Shown one piece after another: positions 1-11,175 of a stretch of DNA of 64,000 nt; position 1 is the first letter of the stretch, and every line of letters begins with the position of its first letter. This DNA comes from Caulobacter sp. 73W (lineage in GTDB: Bacteria; Pseudomonadota; Alphaproteobacteria; Caulobacterales; Caulobacteraceae), in contig NZ_CP158375.1 of assembly GCF_041021955.1 (NCBI RefSeq), positions 1,426,001-1,490,000 of the forward strand, read 5' to 3'. The position numbers and the translations under genes are program-made. The notes beneath the pieces are model-generated. The model made no database searches. It was not told the origin of the DNA and saw only the letters and a list, made by a program, of their open reading frames with translations.

Positions 1-1
1 C

Positions 2-1937
<1,936 letters not shown>

Positions 1938-1953
1938 TTTCCTGGAGCATCCC

Positions 1954-2898
1954 ATGACCCGCATCGCACTCGCCGGCGCCGGCGCGTTCGGCATCAAGCA
2001 TCTCGACGGCCTCAAGAACATCGAGGGCGTCGAGATCGTCTCGATCATCAGCCGCACCCTGGAACAGGCCCAGGACGTGGCCGCCAAGTACGGAGCCAAG
2101 CACGCCTCCACCGAACTGGCCGACGCCCTGGCCCGCGACGATGTCGACGCGGTGATCCTATGCACCCCGACCCAGATGCACGCCGCCCAGGCGATCGCCT
2201 GCCTGGAAGCGGGCAAGCATGTGCAGGTGGAGATCCCGCTGGCCGACAGCCTGGCCGACGCCGAGGCCGTGCTGGCCGCCCAGAAGAAGGCCGGCAAGGT
2301 GGCCATGGTCGGCCATACCCGCCGCTTCAACCCATCCCACCAGTACGTCCACAACAAGATCAAGGCGGGCGAGGTGAACCTGCAGCAGATGGATGTGCAG
2401 ACCTACTTCTTTCGGCGCAAGAACCTGAACGCCCTGGGCCAGCCGCGCAGCTGGACCGACCACCTCTTGTGGCACCACGCGGCCCACACGGTGGACCTGT
2501 TCGCCTATCAGTCGGGCGAGATCGTCGAGGCCCACGCCATGCAGGGGCCCAAGCATCCCGAGCTGGGCATCGCCATGGACATGTCGATCCAGCTGAAATC
2601 GATCACCGGCGCGATCTGCACCCTGTCGCTGAGCTTCAACAACGACGGACCGCTGGGCACCTTCTTCCGCTACATCTGCGACAACGGTACCTACATCGCC
2701 CGCTACGATGACCTGGTGAACGGCAAGGAAGAGCCGATCGACGTCAGCAAGGTGGACGTGTCGATGAACGGCATCGAACTGCAGGACCGCGAGTTCATCG
2801 CCGCGATCCGCGAAGGCCGCGAGCCCAACAGCTCGGTGGCGCAGGTGCTGCCCTGCTACCGGATCCTCGACAAGCTGGACAAGCAGCTGGAAGGCTGA
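1954..2898 (+). CDS. ligC: 4-carboxy-2-hydroxymuconate-6-semialdehyde dehydrogenase
   Basis: Gfo/Idh/MocA-family NAD(P)-dependent oxidoreductase that oxidises the cyclic hemiacetal form of the LigAB product to 2-pyrone-4,6-dicarboxylate, the LigI substrate. Length 314 aa, near the 315 aa of SYK-6 LigC. A Rossmann nucleotide motif GAGAFG sits at residues 8-13, followed by the CTPTQMHA and VEIPLADS segments that shape the cofactor site in this family. A purine-rich GGAG lies ahead of the ATG. It is the last lig gene here; ligJ, ligK and ligU homologues are not in the window, so the rest of the pathway must lie elsewhere. Confidence 0.9.
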   Translation: MTRIALAGAGAFGIKHLDGLKNIEGVEIVSIISRTLEQAQDVAAKYGAKHASTELADALARDDVDAVILCTPTQMHAAQAIACLEAGKHVQVEIPLADSLADAEAVLAAQKKAGKVAMVGHTRRFNPSHQYVHNKIKAGEVNLQQMDVQTYFFRRKNLNALGQPRSWTDHLLWHHAAHTVDLFAYQSGEIVEAHAMQGPKHPELGIAMDMSIQLKSITGAICTLSLSFNNDGPLGTFFRYICDNGTYIARYDDLVNGKEEPIDVSKVDVSMNGIELQDREFIAAIREGREPNSSVAQVLPCYRILDKLDKQLEG

Positions 2899-2915
2899 AC
2901 GCCGACGCTCAGGTT

Positions 2916-2960
2916 TATAACATAACACCCCTCTTGAGAATCTGAATGATATAACATAAC
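2916..2960 (+). promoter_or_regulatory. two Zur-box-like elements before the TBDR-ABC operon
   Basis: The 11-mer TATAACATAAC occurs twice as a direct repeat (2916-2926 and 2950-2960, 34 bp apart) in the only gap before the operon. The first copy gives a perfect TTATAACATAAC half-site. The second sits in ATGATATAACAT, one base from the palindrome ATGTTATAACAT, which resembles published Zur boxes of proteobacteria. This AT-rich block stands out from the surrounding GC-rich DNA. Zinc control is an inference from motif resemblance; two metal-type TBDRs downstream fit it. Confidence 0.5.
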
Positions 2961-2996
2961 GGTCCCGCCCTGGATTTGATTTCGGGGGCGCTGCTG

Positions 2997-5144
2997 ATGT
3001 TTGGACGATCGATCTGGCTTGTGTCGGCAAGCGTTCTGGCGGTGAGCACGAGCGCTCACGCCGAGGCTGACATCGACGCCGATGTCAGCGAGGTCATCGT
3101 CACGGGCGTCGCCGACCGTCAGCTGCTCCTCGACGCAACGACCGCCACGGGCAGCCGGATGGGACTGACCGCCCGCGAGACGCCGGCCATCGTCGATATT
3201 CTGTCGGAGCGGCAGATTCGCGAGTTCGGCGCGCGCACCAATGTCGAGGCCCTCAACCGCGCGCCCGGCGTGACCTCGTCGCTGCCCGCTACTAGCCCCG
3301 GCGCGCCGACCATGCGCGGCTTCACCGGCGGTTCGGTCGGACTGCTCTATGACGGCGTGCGGGTCGCGACCCCCGGCATCATGTCACGGGCGACCGACAG
3401 CTTCCTGTATGAGCGGATCGAGATCCTCAAGGGTCCGGCTTCGGTGCTCTACGGCGAAGGCGCTCTGGCCGGTGCCATCAACCTTTCGCCCAAGAAGGCG
3501 CGCATCGGCGGCAGCGGCGGCGAGCTGCTGGCCAGCTACGGCAGCTTCAATACGACACGCCTGGCCGCCGATCTGAGCGTTCCGTTGAGCGACAAGATCG
3601 CGGTCCGCGCCGTCGGCGCCTATGGCCGCACCGATGGTTTCGTCGATGACACGGACAGCAACTTCCTGGCGGCCAGTCTCAGCGTCGCCCTGCAGCCCAC
3701 CGACCGCCTGAGCCTGGATCTGGCCGTCGATTACAGCCAGGACGAATACAACACCGCCGACTACGGCATTCCCCTGGTTCCAACGGCGGTCGCCAAGAGG
3801 CCCTCCAGCGCCGCCACCGGCCCGGGCGGCCTCGTCATCGACCGCGCCATGCGCAAGACCAACCTCAATGTCGCCGACGGCATACTGGATTCCGACACGC
3901 TGTGGCTGCGCTCGAAGCTGCGTTACGAGATCAACGATCAGCTTAGCTTCCAGAACGATCTGAGCCGCTATCACTCCGATCGTCGCTTCATCAATGCGGA
4001 GATCTACGGGTTCAATCCGGCGACCAGCCTGATCGACCGTTCCACCGGCATCATCACCCACGACATCGACTACTGGATCGAACGCCCGGCGCTTGTCGGC
4101 GATGTGATGATCGGCGGATTGCGCGACCGCTTCACGCTTGGCGCCGAGTTCAGCACCCTCCAGTTCGCCACGAGGCGATACTTTGCAACCACCACTTCGG
4201 TCGACCCGAGCAATCCGATCCGCGGACGCTTTCCAGGCGGATCCAGCGCGCCCTTGCCGCCGATCAATTCGAACGCGACGGTCAAGGTCGCCTCGATCTT
4301 CGCCGAGAACGCCCTCGATCTGACGGACCGCCTGCTGGTCGCGGGCGGCGCGCGTTACGACTGGATCGATTTTGAACGCCATCTGGCGCCCTCGACCCAT
4401 ATCGAGCGCGACTATGGCGCGCTGTCATGGCGCATGGGGGCGGTTTACGACCTCGCGTCCAAGACCCAGATCTTCGCGCAGTACGCCGAAGCGATCGTTC
4501 CCGTCGGCAACTTCCTGTTGCTGTCCCTGGCCAACGCCCGGTTCGATCTGACGACCGGCCGCTCGGTGGAAGGCGGCCTCAAGTCGAGCTTCTGGGACGA
4601 CCGGATCGACCTGACCGTGGCGGCCTATCACATCGTCCAGGACGACATCGTCACCCGCGATCCGACCAATCCGACCCTGTCGATCCAGGGCGGGAAGCAG
4701 TCGGCGCGCGGCGTCGAGCTGTCGATGTCGGCGGCGGTCACGCGCCAGCTGCGCATCGACGCCAACTACACACGCCTGAACGCACGCTTCGACGAACTGA
4801 TCGAGGCCGGTGGAGTCAGCCGGGAAGGCAAGACGCCGCCCCGCATTCCGGAATCCATCGCCAATCTCTTCGCCTTCTATTCGGTGGAAGGCACGCCGCT
4901 GACCCTGAGCGCCGGCATCCGCCACGCCGGACGCTTTTTCACGGACAACGCAAATCAGGTGCGCGCGCGTGGGTACACCACCGTGGACGCCGCGATCGGT
5001 TATCGGCTCGGCCGCGCCGAGATCACGCTTCGCGGCCGCAATCTGACCAACGCCTTCTACGTCGACTACACCGACGTCTCGACCCAGCAGTTCCAGGTCG
5101 CCGCGCCGCGAAGCGTGGAGATCGCCATCTCCACCCGCTTCTAG
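2997..5144 (+). CDS. TonB-dependent outer-membrane receptor (metal/metallophore type)
   Basis: Outer-membrane gated porin of 715 aa that would import a scarce ligand using TonB energy. Signal peptide MFGRSIWLVSASVLAVSTSAHA, a TonB-box-like SEVIVTG, a plug domain (IVDILSERQIREFGAR, then YERIEILKGPASVLYGEG) and a beta-barrel ending in an aromatic residue (ISTRF). I chose the ATG that gives a clean signal peptide and has GGGGGCG upstream; an earlier TTG would add 7 residues. The barrel resembles siderophore-type receptors (NLTNAFYVDYT near the end). It opens an operon with an ABC transporter and a second TBDR, downstream of Zur-box-like repeats, so zinc or a zincophore is a plausible ligand, not proven. 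Confidence 0.88.
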   Translation: MFGRSIWLVSASVLAVSTSAHAEADIDADVSEVIVTGVADRQLLLDATTATGSRMGLTARETPAIVDILSERQIREFGARTNVEALNRAPGVTSSLPATSPGAPTMRGFTGGSVGLLYDGVRVATPGIMSRATDSFLYERIEILKGPASVLYGEGALAGAINLSPKKARIGGSGGELLASYGSFNTTRLAADLSVPLSDKIAVRAVGAYGRTDGFVDDTDSNFLAASLSVALQPTDRLSLDLAVDYSQDEYNTADYGIPLVPTAVAKRPSSAATGPGGLVIDRAMRKTNLNVADGILDSDTLWLRSKLRYEINDQLSFQNDLSRYHSDRRFINAEIYGFNPATSLIDRSTGIITHDIDYWIERPALVGDVMIGGLRDRFTLGAEFSTLQFATRRYFATTTSVDPSNPIRGRFPGGSSAPLPPINSNATVKVASIFAENALDLTDRLLVAGGARYDWIDFERHLAPSTHIERDYGALSWRMGAVYDLASKTQIFAQYAEAIVPVGNFLLLSLANARFDLTTGRSVEGGLKSSFWDDRIDLTVAAYHIVQDDIVTRDPTNPTLSIQGGKQSARGVELSMSAAVTRQLRIDANYTRLNARFDELIEAGGVSREGKTPPRIPESIANLFAFYSVEGTPLTLSAGIRHAGRFFTDNANQVRARGYTTVDAAIGYRLGRAEITLRGRNLTNAFYVDYTDVSTQQFQVAAPRSVEIAISTRF

Positions 5145-5153
5145 GAGACCGCC

Positions 5154-5861
5154 ATGTCCGCCCTGGCGCTCAAGAATTTTTCGCTCAGCTTCGACGGCGC
5201 CAAGGCCGTCGATGGTCTGAATCTGACGTTGCAGCCTGGCGAGGTCTACGCCCTGCTCGGCCCTAACGGCGCAGGCAAGACCACCACGCTCAACATGATC
5301 CTTGGGTTCTTGAAGCCGGACAGCGGCTCCATCGAGATCGATGGCGTCGATGCGGTGCGCGACGCGCTGACCGCGCGGCGCGCGGTCGCCTACCTGCCTG
5401 AGACAGTCATGCTTCAGCCCAATCTGAGCGCGGTGGAGAACCTGCGTTACTTCGCTCTGCTGGCCGGCCGTAAGCTCGATGCCGCGACCGCTCGGAGCCT
5501 GCTCGATGAGGCCGGCCTTCAAGCCGAAGCCCACGGGCGCCGCGCCGACGGCTTCTCCAAGGGGATGCGTCAGAAGGTTGGGGTGGCCATCGCCTTGGCC
5601 AAGAACGCCAAGGTCCTGCTTCTGGACGAGCCGACCTCGGGTCTCGACGCGAGCGCCGCAAGCGACCTTTCCGTGCTTATCCGCTCGTCGTCGCAGCGCG
5701 GGCTTGCGGTCCTGATGGCCACTCATGACCTTTTCCGGGTCAAGGACGTGGCCCATCGGCTGGGCATTTTGCGCGCCGGTCGGCTGATGGAGGAGCGTGA
5801 CGCCGCCGCCCTTGGCCCCGTGGAGCTGGAGCGGCTCTATCTGGAGCGCCTGGCGGCATGA
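5154..5861 (+). CDS. ABC transporter ATP-binding protein
   Basis: Cytoplasmic ATPase of 235 aa of the NatA/NosF type that would power the two ABC-2 permeases encoded next. Walker A GPNGAGKTT at residues 36-44, Walker B VLLLDEPTSGLD, and a non-canonical signature FSKGMRQKV in place of LSGGQ, typical of this exporter-like subfamily; the switch histidine lies in MATHD. GGAGACCGCC precedes the ATG, 9 bases after the receptor stop, and the 3' end overlaps the next gene as ATGA. No substrate-binding protein is encoded nearby, so an importer of the classic ZnuABC kind is unlikely; the direction of transport is not evident. Confidence 0.9.
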   Translation: MSALALKNFSLSFDGAKAVDGLNLTLQPGEVYALLGPNGAGKTTTLNMILGFLKPDSGSIEIDGVDAVRDALTARRAVAYLPETVMLQPNLSAVENLRYFALLAGRKLDAATARSLLDEAGLQAEAHGRRADGFSKGMRQKVGVAIALAKNAKVLLLDEPTSGLDASAASDLSVLIRSSSQRGLAVLMATHDLFRVKDVAHRLGILRAGRLMEERDAAALGPVELERLYLERLAA

Positions 5862-7252
5862 CCGGTCTGATCACGCTTGAGCTTGCGGTGCTCCGCCGCG
5901 ATCCCCGCGCGTTCGGCTCGCTCATCGCCCTGGGGGTTCTCATCCTCGTGGCGTTCACCGCACACGCCTCGTCCAACTTCCAGTCCGACCGCGCCAAGGC
6001 GCAGGTGGCCGCCGCCGAGCGCGCCCGCTGGGTAGGCCAGGGCGAGAAGGATCCGCACAGCGCCGCCCACTACAGCATCTTCGCCTTCAAGCCATCGCCC
6101 GTCCTGGCGCCCCTCGATCCGGGCGCTGAGCCTTTCGTGGGTCAGAGCGTGTGGCTGGAAGCCCACCACCAGAACGACATGCTCAATCGGCCGCAGCAGA
6201 ACGCCTCGCTGCTGCAGCGCGCCGCCTTCGCCAGTCCCGCCGGTCTGCTGACCAGCTTCGCGCCCCTTGTCGTCTTCCTGTTGGGCTTCACCCTCGTCGC
6301 CCAGGACCGTGAGCGCGGCGGTTTGCGACTGGCGCTAGGCGCGGCCATTCACCCGGCGCGGCTGGTTGCGGCTCGGGCGACCGCGACGTGGATCGCCGCG
6401 AGCCTGACCCTCGTCGCCCCCGCGGCGCTCGCCGCAGGAGCCTGGGCCATCGTTCAGGGCCGGCTTGATCTGGATATCGCCGCGCGCCTCCTCGCCTGGT
6501 CGGCGGCCATGGCGGCCTATCTCGCCGTGGCGGCTGTCTGCGCGGTGACGATCTGTCTTCGCGCGGCCAACGCCCGCTTGGCGCTGGCGGCGCTGTTCGG
6601 CGCGTGGATCGCCTTCGCCCTGGCCGCCCCCCGCCTGATCGACGGCGCGGTCGAGGCCTGGCGTCCCCTGCCCTCGAGCCAGTCGGTCAAGCAGCAGATC
6701 GCCCGTGATGCGCCGGCCTTCTGGTCGGATGAGCAGAACGCCCGAAACCGCATCGCCCTGATGGCTCGCTATGGGGTCAAGCGCTACGAGGACATTCCCA
6801 ACGCCCGCATGGCCGAACTCGACCTGATGGAACGTCATAGCCATCAGGTCTTCGATCGCGTCCTGGGCGGTTTCTATGCGAAGGTCGCCGACCAGGATCG
6901 GTTGTTCTCCGCCTTGAGCGCCGGGTCGCCGGCGGCGGGCGCCCAGGTTCTTTCCGCCGCCGCCGTCGGCAGCGACTTCTCCCATCATCGCCACTTCATC
7001 GACCAGGCCGAGCGTTATCGGCGCGATCTGGTCAACGCCATGAACGCCGATGGCATGGCCCACCGCGCCCAGGGGACCGAGCGTCATCTCAATGACGAGA
7101 CCCTGTGGTCGTCGATCCCGCCATTCGCCTATAGCGCCCCGCGCCTTGACCGGGCCGCGGGCACGGCCTGGCCAGCTCTGGCGGCACTCTTCGCCTGGCT
7201 TTTGGCCGCCATCTTCGCCCTGCGCCTCACCGCCCGGAAGCTCAAGCCATGA
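5858..7252 (+). CDS. ABC-2 permease, DUF3526-like, first of two
   Basis: Membrane protein of 464 aa. One membrane segment near residues 20-37 is followed by a long extracytoplasmic region to about residue 125, then five or six hydrophobic segments (SPAGLLTSFAPLVVFLLGF, ATWIAASLTLVAPAALAAGA and others), a second soluble stretch (about 260-420) and a final helix. The WVGQGEKDPHSAAHYSIFAFKP region and the PGAEPFVGQSVWLEAHHQ motif resemble DUF3526-type ABC permeases. Histidine clusters (EAHHQND; SHHRHF) in predicted extracytoplasmic loops could bind metal. Overlaps both neighbours by ATGA junctions, so it is made with the ATPase and the second permease. Confidence 0.8.
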   Translation: MTGLITLELAVLRRDPRAFGSLIALGVLILVAFTAHASSNFQSDRAKAQVAAAERARWVGQGEKDPHSAAHYSIFAFKPSPVLAPLDPGAEPFVGQSVWLEAHHQNDMLNRPQQNASLLQRAAFASPAGLLTSFAPLVVFLLGFTLVAQDRERGGLRLALGAAIHPARLVAARATATWIAASLTLVAPAALAAGAWAIVQGRLDLDIAARLLAWSAAMAAYLAVAAVCAVTICLRAANARLALAALFGAWIAFALAAPRLIDGAVEAWRPLPSSQSVKQQIARDAPAFWSDEQNARNRIALMARYGVKRYEDIPNARMAELDLMERHSHQVFDRVLGGFYAKVADQDRLFSALSAGSPAAGAQVLSAAAVGSDFSHHRHFIDQAERYRRDLVNAMNADGMAHRAQGTERHLNDETLWSSIPPFAYSAPRLDRAAGTAWPALAALFAWLLAAIFALRLTARKLKP

Positions 7253-8739
7253 CCCCGCGCTTTGTCGATCTCTTCGTATGGGAATGGCGTCAGGCCGGCC
7301 GCTCGCCTTTGCTTTGGACGATCCTCCTGGCGCTGCTCGTCAGCTTCGTCTGGGGCGCTCAGAACACCGCGTGGCTTCATCGCGAGCAAAGCCAGGCGAT
7401 CGCGCGCGCGGTCGCCTCCAGCGCCGCCTATGACGCCCAGACCCGCGACCTGGCCAAGGCGTTTCATGCACCCGTCTCGCCCGGCAAGGGCCAGGTCGCC
7501 TATTGGCAAGATCCCACCAACATCGCCGGATACAGCGAGTATTTCGTCAAGCAGCTGGCCGCCAAGCCGCATGCCCCGGCCTCGGCTCTGGCCAGCGGAG
7601 TCAGCGATCTTGCGCCCAGCCGCCTGGAGATAAAGCTCAACACCCCGTTCGGCTTTCTCGACACCTATGACTTTCAAAACCCTCGCGGCCTGGCGTTGGG
7701 CCGGTTTGATCTGGCGTTCGCCGCGGTGTTCCTGGGGCCGGCCGCGCTGCTTCTGCTCCTTTGCCTGCTTTGCACGGTCGAGCGCGACCGCGGCATGCTG
7801 CGTCTGGTCGCGTCGCAGTCGGTCGCCGCGCCGGCCTGGGTCGGGGCCCGCGTCCTGGCGATCCTCGCCTGGGTCGTTCCCGTGGCGACCATCGGCCTCG
7901 TCGCCGCCATGGCGGGGGCTGGAGCCCCGGGAACGGCCGCGGCCTCTGTCGCCGCAGCGGCCGTCCTCTTGGCCGCCTATCTGCTCTTCTGGGGGGCGGT
8001 CGCCTATTTCGTCCTGGCGCGCCAGCCCGGCGCGGGCGCGGCGCTGAGCACCCTCGCCGCGGTGTGGGCGATCTTGACCATCGGTGCGCCCATCGCCCTT
8101 GGGGCGGTGCTGTCGATCATCGATCCGCCGCCTTCGCCAGTGCTCTATGTCGACGCCCAACGCCGCACCACGGACGCCGTGCAGGATGAACGCGACGCGA
8201 TCATAGAGTCGGCCATCAACAGCCGCCCCCAACTCGCCAGCCTGGCTCGGCCGCTGTCGGCCCTGGACCACGCGACACGTCTCAGCTTCCTGGTCCCCGA
8301 GATCGAACAGCGTCTGTCAGCTCTGCGAACGGCGGCGCAAGACCATCGTGACCGCCAGTATCGCGCCGCCGATACGGCCAGCTGGGTTTTGCCTTCGGTC
8401 GGCGTCGAGAACGCCTTCGCACGCCTGGCGGGTACGGACGCCGCCCGCCAGCGCGCGTTCGAAGATCAGGCCCGCGCCTATCAGCAGACCTTGCGGGCCG
8501 CGGTCTATCCGCTTGTTCACGCCGAGATGCTCATTCCTGTTCGCCCTGTCGAGCGATCAACCCGCGGCATCCTGAACCTCGAGACGCCCCCAAATCTCCC
8601 CGCGTTCGTCTTCGTCGAACCCAAGGGGCAAACCCCGGTCGTTCGTGCGCTCACCCTGGCCTCTTGGCTGGCCGTGGTCGGCGCGCTGATCGCGATGCTT
8701 GCTGCACGTCGAGCCCGGATCTGGAGGGTCGTCCAATGA
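7249..8739 (+). CDS. ABC-2 permease, DUF3526-like, second of two
   Basis: Membrane protein of 496 aa with the same plan as the preceding permease: an N-terminal membrane anchor (SPLLWTILLALLVSFVWGA), a large extracytoplasmic domain to about residue 155, a bundle of hydrophobic helices (FLGPAALLLLLCLLCTVERDRGMLRLVAS and following), a second soluble part and a last helix near the C-terminus. VERDRGMLRL matches AQDRERGGLRL of the first permease, showing that they are diverged paralogues forming a heterodimer. Its stop overlaps the second receptor start (ATGA). Substrate unknown. Confidence 0.8.
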   Translation: MTPRFVDLFVWEWRQAGRSPLLWTILLALLVSFVWGAQNTAWLHREQSQAIARAVASSAAYDAQTRDLAKAFHAPVSPGKGQVAYWQDPTNIAGYSEYFVKQLAAKPHAPASALASGVSDLAPSRLEIKLNTPFGFLDTYDFQNPRGLALGRFDLAFAAVFLGPAALLLLLCLLCTVERDRGMLRLVASQSVAAPAWVGARVLAILAWVVPVATIGLVAAMAGAGAPGTAAASVAAAAVLLAAYLLFWGAVAYFVLARQPGAGAALSTLAAVWAILTIGAPIALGAVLSIIDPPPSPVLYVDAQRRTTDAVQDERDAIIESAINSRPQLASLARPLSALDHATRLSFLVPEIEQRLSALRTAAQDHRDRQYRAADTASWVLPSVGVENAFARLAGTDAARQRAFEDQARAYQQTLRAAVYPLVHAEMLIPVRPVERSTRGILNLETPPNLPAFVFVEPKGQTPVVRALTLASWLAVVGALIAMLAARRARIWRVVQ

Positions 8740-10661
8740 AGAGCCGCGTGCTTCTGGGCGCCGCGTCGGCCTTGGCCCTGGCCGGTCCGGCCATGGCGCA
8801 ACGATCGACCGACAACGCGGTGACCGCCGCCGAAGACGCGTTCGGCACCTCGATCGGCAATGAGACGATCGGGCTCTATGGGCCAAGCCAGGTCCGGGGC
8901 TTCTCCCCCGTCACCGCCGGCAATGTGCGCATCGAAGGCGTCTATCTCGACCGGCAAGGCTATATCGCCAATCGCCTCGTCTCCGGTTCGACCGTTCGCG
9001 TCGGCCTGAGCGCCCAGGGCTATCTCTTCCCCGCGCCGACCGGCATCGTCGACTATCGCCTTCGCGATGTGGGCGACACGCCGATGGTCAGCGTCGTGGC
9101 GGGGTCCATGGCCTATGGCGCGCCGACCCTGGAGGTGGACGCCCAGTTGCCGATCGATGGCCGTCGGCTCGGCGTGGCGGCGGGCGCCTCTTACGCGCAT
9201 GAGGAATATTACGACGGTTCTGACGCGCACTATGTGCGGCTGGCGGTCATCCCGCGCTGGCGTCCCAACGACAGCGTGGAGGTCATTCCCTTCTGGTCGA
9301 CCACCATCGGCAAGGACGAGGAAGTGGCGCCCACGATCCTGACCGCCGGCGCTTATGCGCCGCGCGAGGTTCCCAGGCGCCGCTACTTTGGCCAGCCCTG
9401 GGCGGCCAAGGACAGTCGTAGCGTCAATGCAGGCGTGATCGGCAAGGCGCGGATCGGCGAGGACTGGTCATTGGTCGCGGGAGTTCTTCGATCCACCTTC
9501 GAGAACGAGCAGAACTTCGCACAGCTCTTTCTCGACGTGGATCGCGACGGTGTCGGGACTGAACGGGTCATCGCCGACCCCGGACAACGCTACGCCTCCA
9601 CGAGCGGCGAGCTTCGCCTCAGCCGCAGCTTCACCGAAGGGGACCGGCTGCACACCTTGCATGCGACGCTGCGCGCCCGCAGCCTCGACAGCGACTACGG
9701 CGGCGCGGCCGCCCCCATCGACGAGGCGAACGTGCGCGTGGGCGTCTACGCCCCGCTGGCCCGGCCGGCATCCTTCAGCTTTGGTCAGCGCACCCACGAC
9801 CGCGTGCGCCAGACGACGGCGGGCCTAGCCTACGAAGGCCGGTGGAAGGGCGTTGGGGAGGCCAGCCTCGGGGTTCAGCGCGCCGATTATGAGAAGACGA
9901 TCCTTGTCCCCGGATCGGGCCCCACCACGGCCGCCGACCAGCCGTGGCTATTGAACGCGGCGGCGGCGGCCCATCTCAACCAAAAGGTGGCGCTTTACGC
10001 CGGCTATACGCGCGGGCTGGAGGAAAGCGGCCTTGCGCCCAACAACGCCGCCAACCGCAACGAGGCGCTTCCGGCTATCCGGACCCGGCAACTCGACGCC
10101 GGCGTTCGTTGGACTGTCAGCGCCAAGCTCAAGCTGGTGGCTGGCGTGTTCGACGTGCGCAAGCCCTACTTCAACACCGACGAGACCAACGCATTTGTGG
10201 TGCTTGGCGATGTACGCCATCGCGGCGCCGAGTTCAGCCTGACGGGCAGTCCGACGAAGGACCTGAGCGTCGTGGCCGGCGCCGTGCTCATGCAGCCCCG
10301 CGTCACCGGCGAGGCGGTCGAGCAGGGGAGGGTCGGGAAGATTCCGCTGGGACAGCCTGAGCGCATACTGCGCGTCAACCTGGAATACCGCCCGCCGATC
10401 TGGCCCGGCTTCGCCGTCGATCTCGCCATAGCCAACTACGGCGAGCGCGCGGCTTCGCGTGACAACGCCGTCTTCCTTGAGGGCTATACGCTTGTCGATC
10501 TGGGCGCTCGGTATCGTTTCAAGGTGGCCGACAATCCGGCCATGCTGCGGGTGCAGATCGCGAACCTCACGGACGCCTATGTCTGGAGCGTCGCCGGCAG
10601 CAACAGCTATGGCCTGCAGGATCGTCGACGGGTGACCGCGACCCTGGCGGTGGACTTCTGA
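8736..10661 (+). CDS. TonB-dependent receptor closing the ABC operon
   Basis: Outer-membrane receptor of 641 aa with signal peptide MKSRVLLGAASALALAGPAMA. The plug is recognisable (NETIGLYGPSQVRGFSPVTAGNVRIEGVYLDRQG) but shorter and different from the first receptor of the operon, and the protein is smaller than the other TBDRs here (715-898 aa). The barrel has the usual C-terminal pattern (IANLTDAYVW ... TLAVDF, aromatic end). The ATG overlaps the permease stop (ATGA), so a longer frame starting inside the permease gene is rejected. Two unlike receptors bracketing one ABC system suggest two ligands or two forms of one ligand. Confidence 0.86.
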   Translation: MKSRVLLGAASALALAGPAMAQRSTDNAVTAAEDAFGTSIGNETIGLYGPSQVRGFSPVTAGNVRIEGVYLDRQGYIANRLVSGSTVRVGLSAQGYLFPAPTGIVDYRLRDVGDTPMVSVVAGSMAYGAPTLEVDAQLPIDGRRLGVAAGASYAHEEYYDGSDAHYVRLAVIPRWRPNDSVEVIPFWSTTIGKDEEVAPTILTAGAYAPREVPRRRYFGQPWAAKDSRSVNAGVIGKARIGEDWSLVAGVLRSTFENEQNFAQLFLDVDRDGVGTERVIADPGQRYASTSGELRLSRSFTEGDRLHTLHATLRARSLDSDYGGAAAPIDEANVRVGVYAPLARPASFSFGQRTHDRVRQTTAGLAYEGRWKGVGEASLGVQRADYEKTILVPGSGPTTAADQPWLLNAAAAAHLNQKVALYAGYTRGLEESGLAPNNAANRNEALPAIRTRQLDAGVRWTVSAKLKLVAGVFDVRKPYFNTDETNAFVVLGDVRHRGAEFSLTGSPTKDLSVVAGAVLMQPRVTGEAVEQGRVGKIPLGQPERILRVNLEYRPPIWPGFAVDLAIANYGERAASRDNAVFLEGYTLVDLGARYRFKVADNPAMLRVQIANLTDAYVWSVAGSNSYGLQDRRRVTATLAVDF

Positions 10662-10713
10662 ATGGACGAGCGCCCCCGTCGCACGGCGAGGCGGTCCAAG
10701 GCCAAGCTCAATC

Positions 10714-11175
10714 CTAAATGATCCCAAACTCTCGCATGGCCGGGACAAAGTTGACATTGTCATGATTGTCCCGCGTCAGCTTCAGCAGCGCGAACCTCTG
10801 CAGTTCGGTCAGGCTCGACCATTGGGCGCGGTTCGGCGGCGGCGTCTTGATCGCCCTGGCGTGGATCGCGACGATCTCCGGCACCTGATCTGACCGCTCC
10901 CACACAGGCGCCGGCGGGTCGGCCAGCGCGCCCGCGACCTCGCCTGCCCGCGCCGCCACAAGCTCCACGAGCAGGCGGCGATAGTCGCCCACGTCCTCGC
11001 GCGTGCGGCAGGGCGTCTCCACAAGGCGCTGCCGATCCTCAAGCGTGAAACGGCTCCATTGCCGGAGGGTCAGCTTGATGGCGACGCGATCAAGCTTCAT
11101 CCGCACGGCCATCGGGATGCATCGAAGGCTCGCCACGAAGTCGCTTTCGAACGCAAATAGCTGCTCGTCGCTCAT
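10714..11175 (-). CDS. nitrate reductase-associated protein
   Basis: Cytoplasmic protein of 153 aa matching the conserved family found beside assimilatory nitrate reductases in cyanobacteria and proteobacteria (FAFESDFVASLRCIPMAVRMKLDRVAIKLTLRQWSRF is the usual N-terminal pattern, LTELQRFALLKL the C-terminal one). The molecular role is unknown. It is the last gene of the nitrate operon; its ATG overlaps the cobA stop. It converges with the TBDR gene across a 52-bp gap in which I saw no clear hairpin terminator. Confidence 0.82.
   Translation of the reverse strand: MSDEQLFAFESDFVASLRCIPMAVRMKLDRVAIKLTLRQWSRFTLEDRQRLVETPCRTREDVGDYRRLLVELVAARAGEVAGALADPPAPVWERSDQVPEIVAIHARAIKTPPPNRAQWSSLTELQRFALLKLTRDNHDNVNFVPAMREFGII

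Noticed and set aside
4425-5756. A 443-codon minus-strand frame
   Set aside because: Antisense across the first receptor and the ABC ATPase, both well supported; no recognisable domain.
10662-10721. A 19-codon frame after the second TBDR (MDERPRRTARRSKAKLNPK)
   Set aside because: Starts at the TBDR stop and is basic, but has no conserved features and no ribosome site; likely chance.
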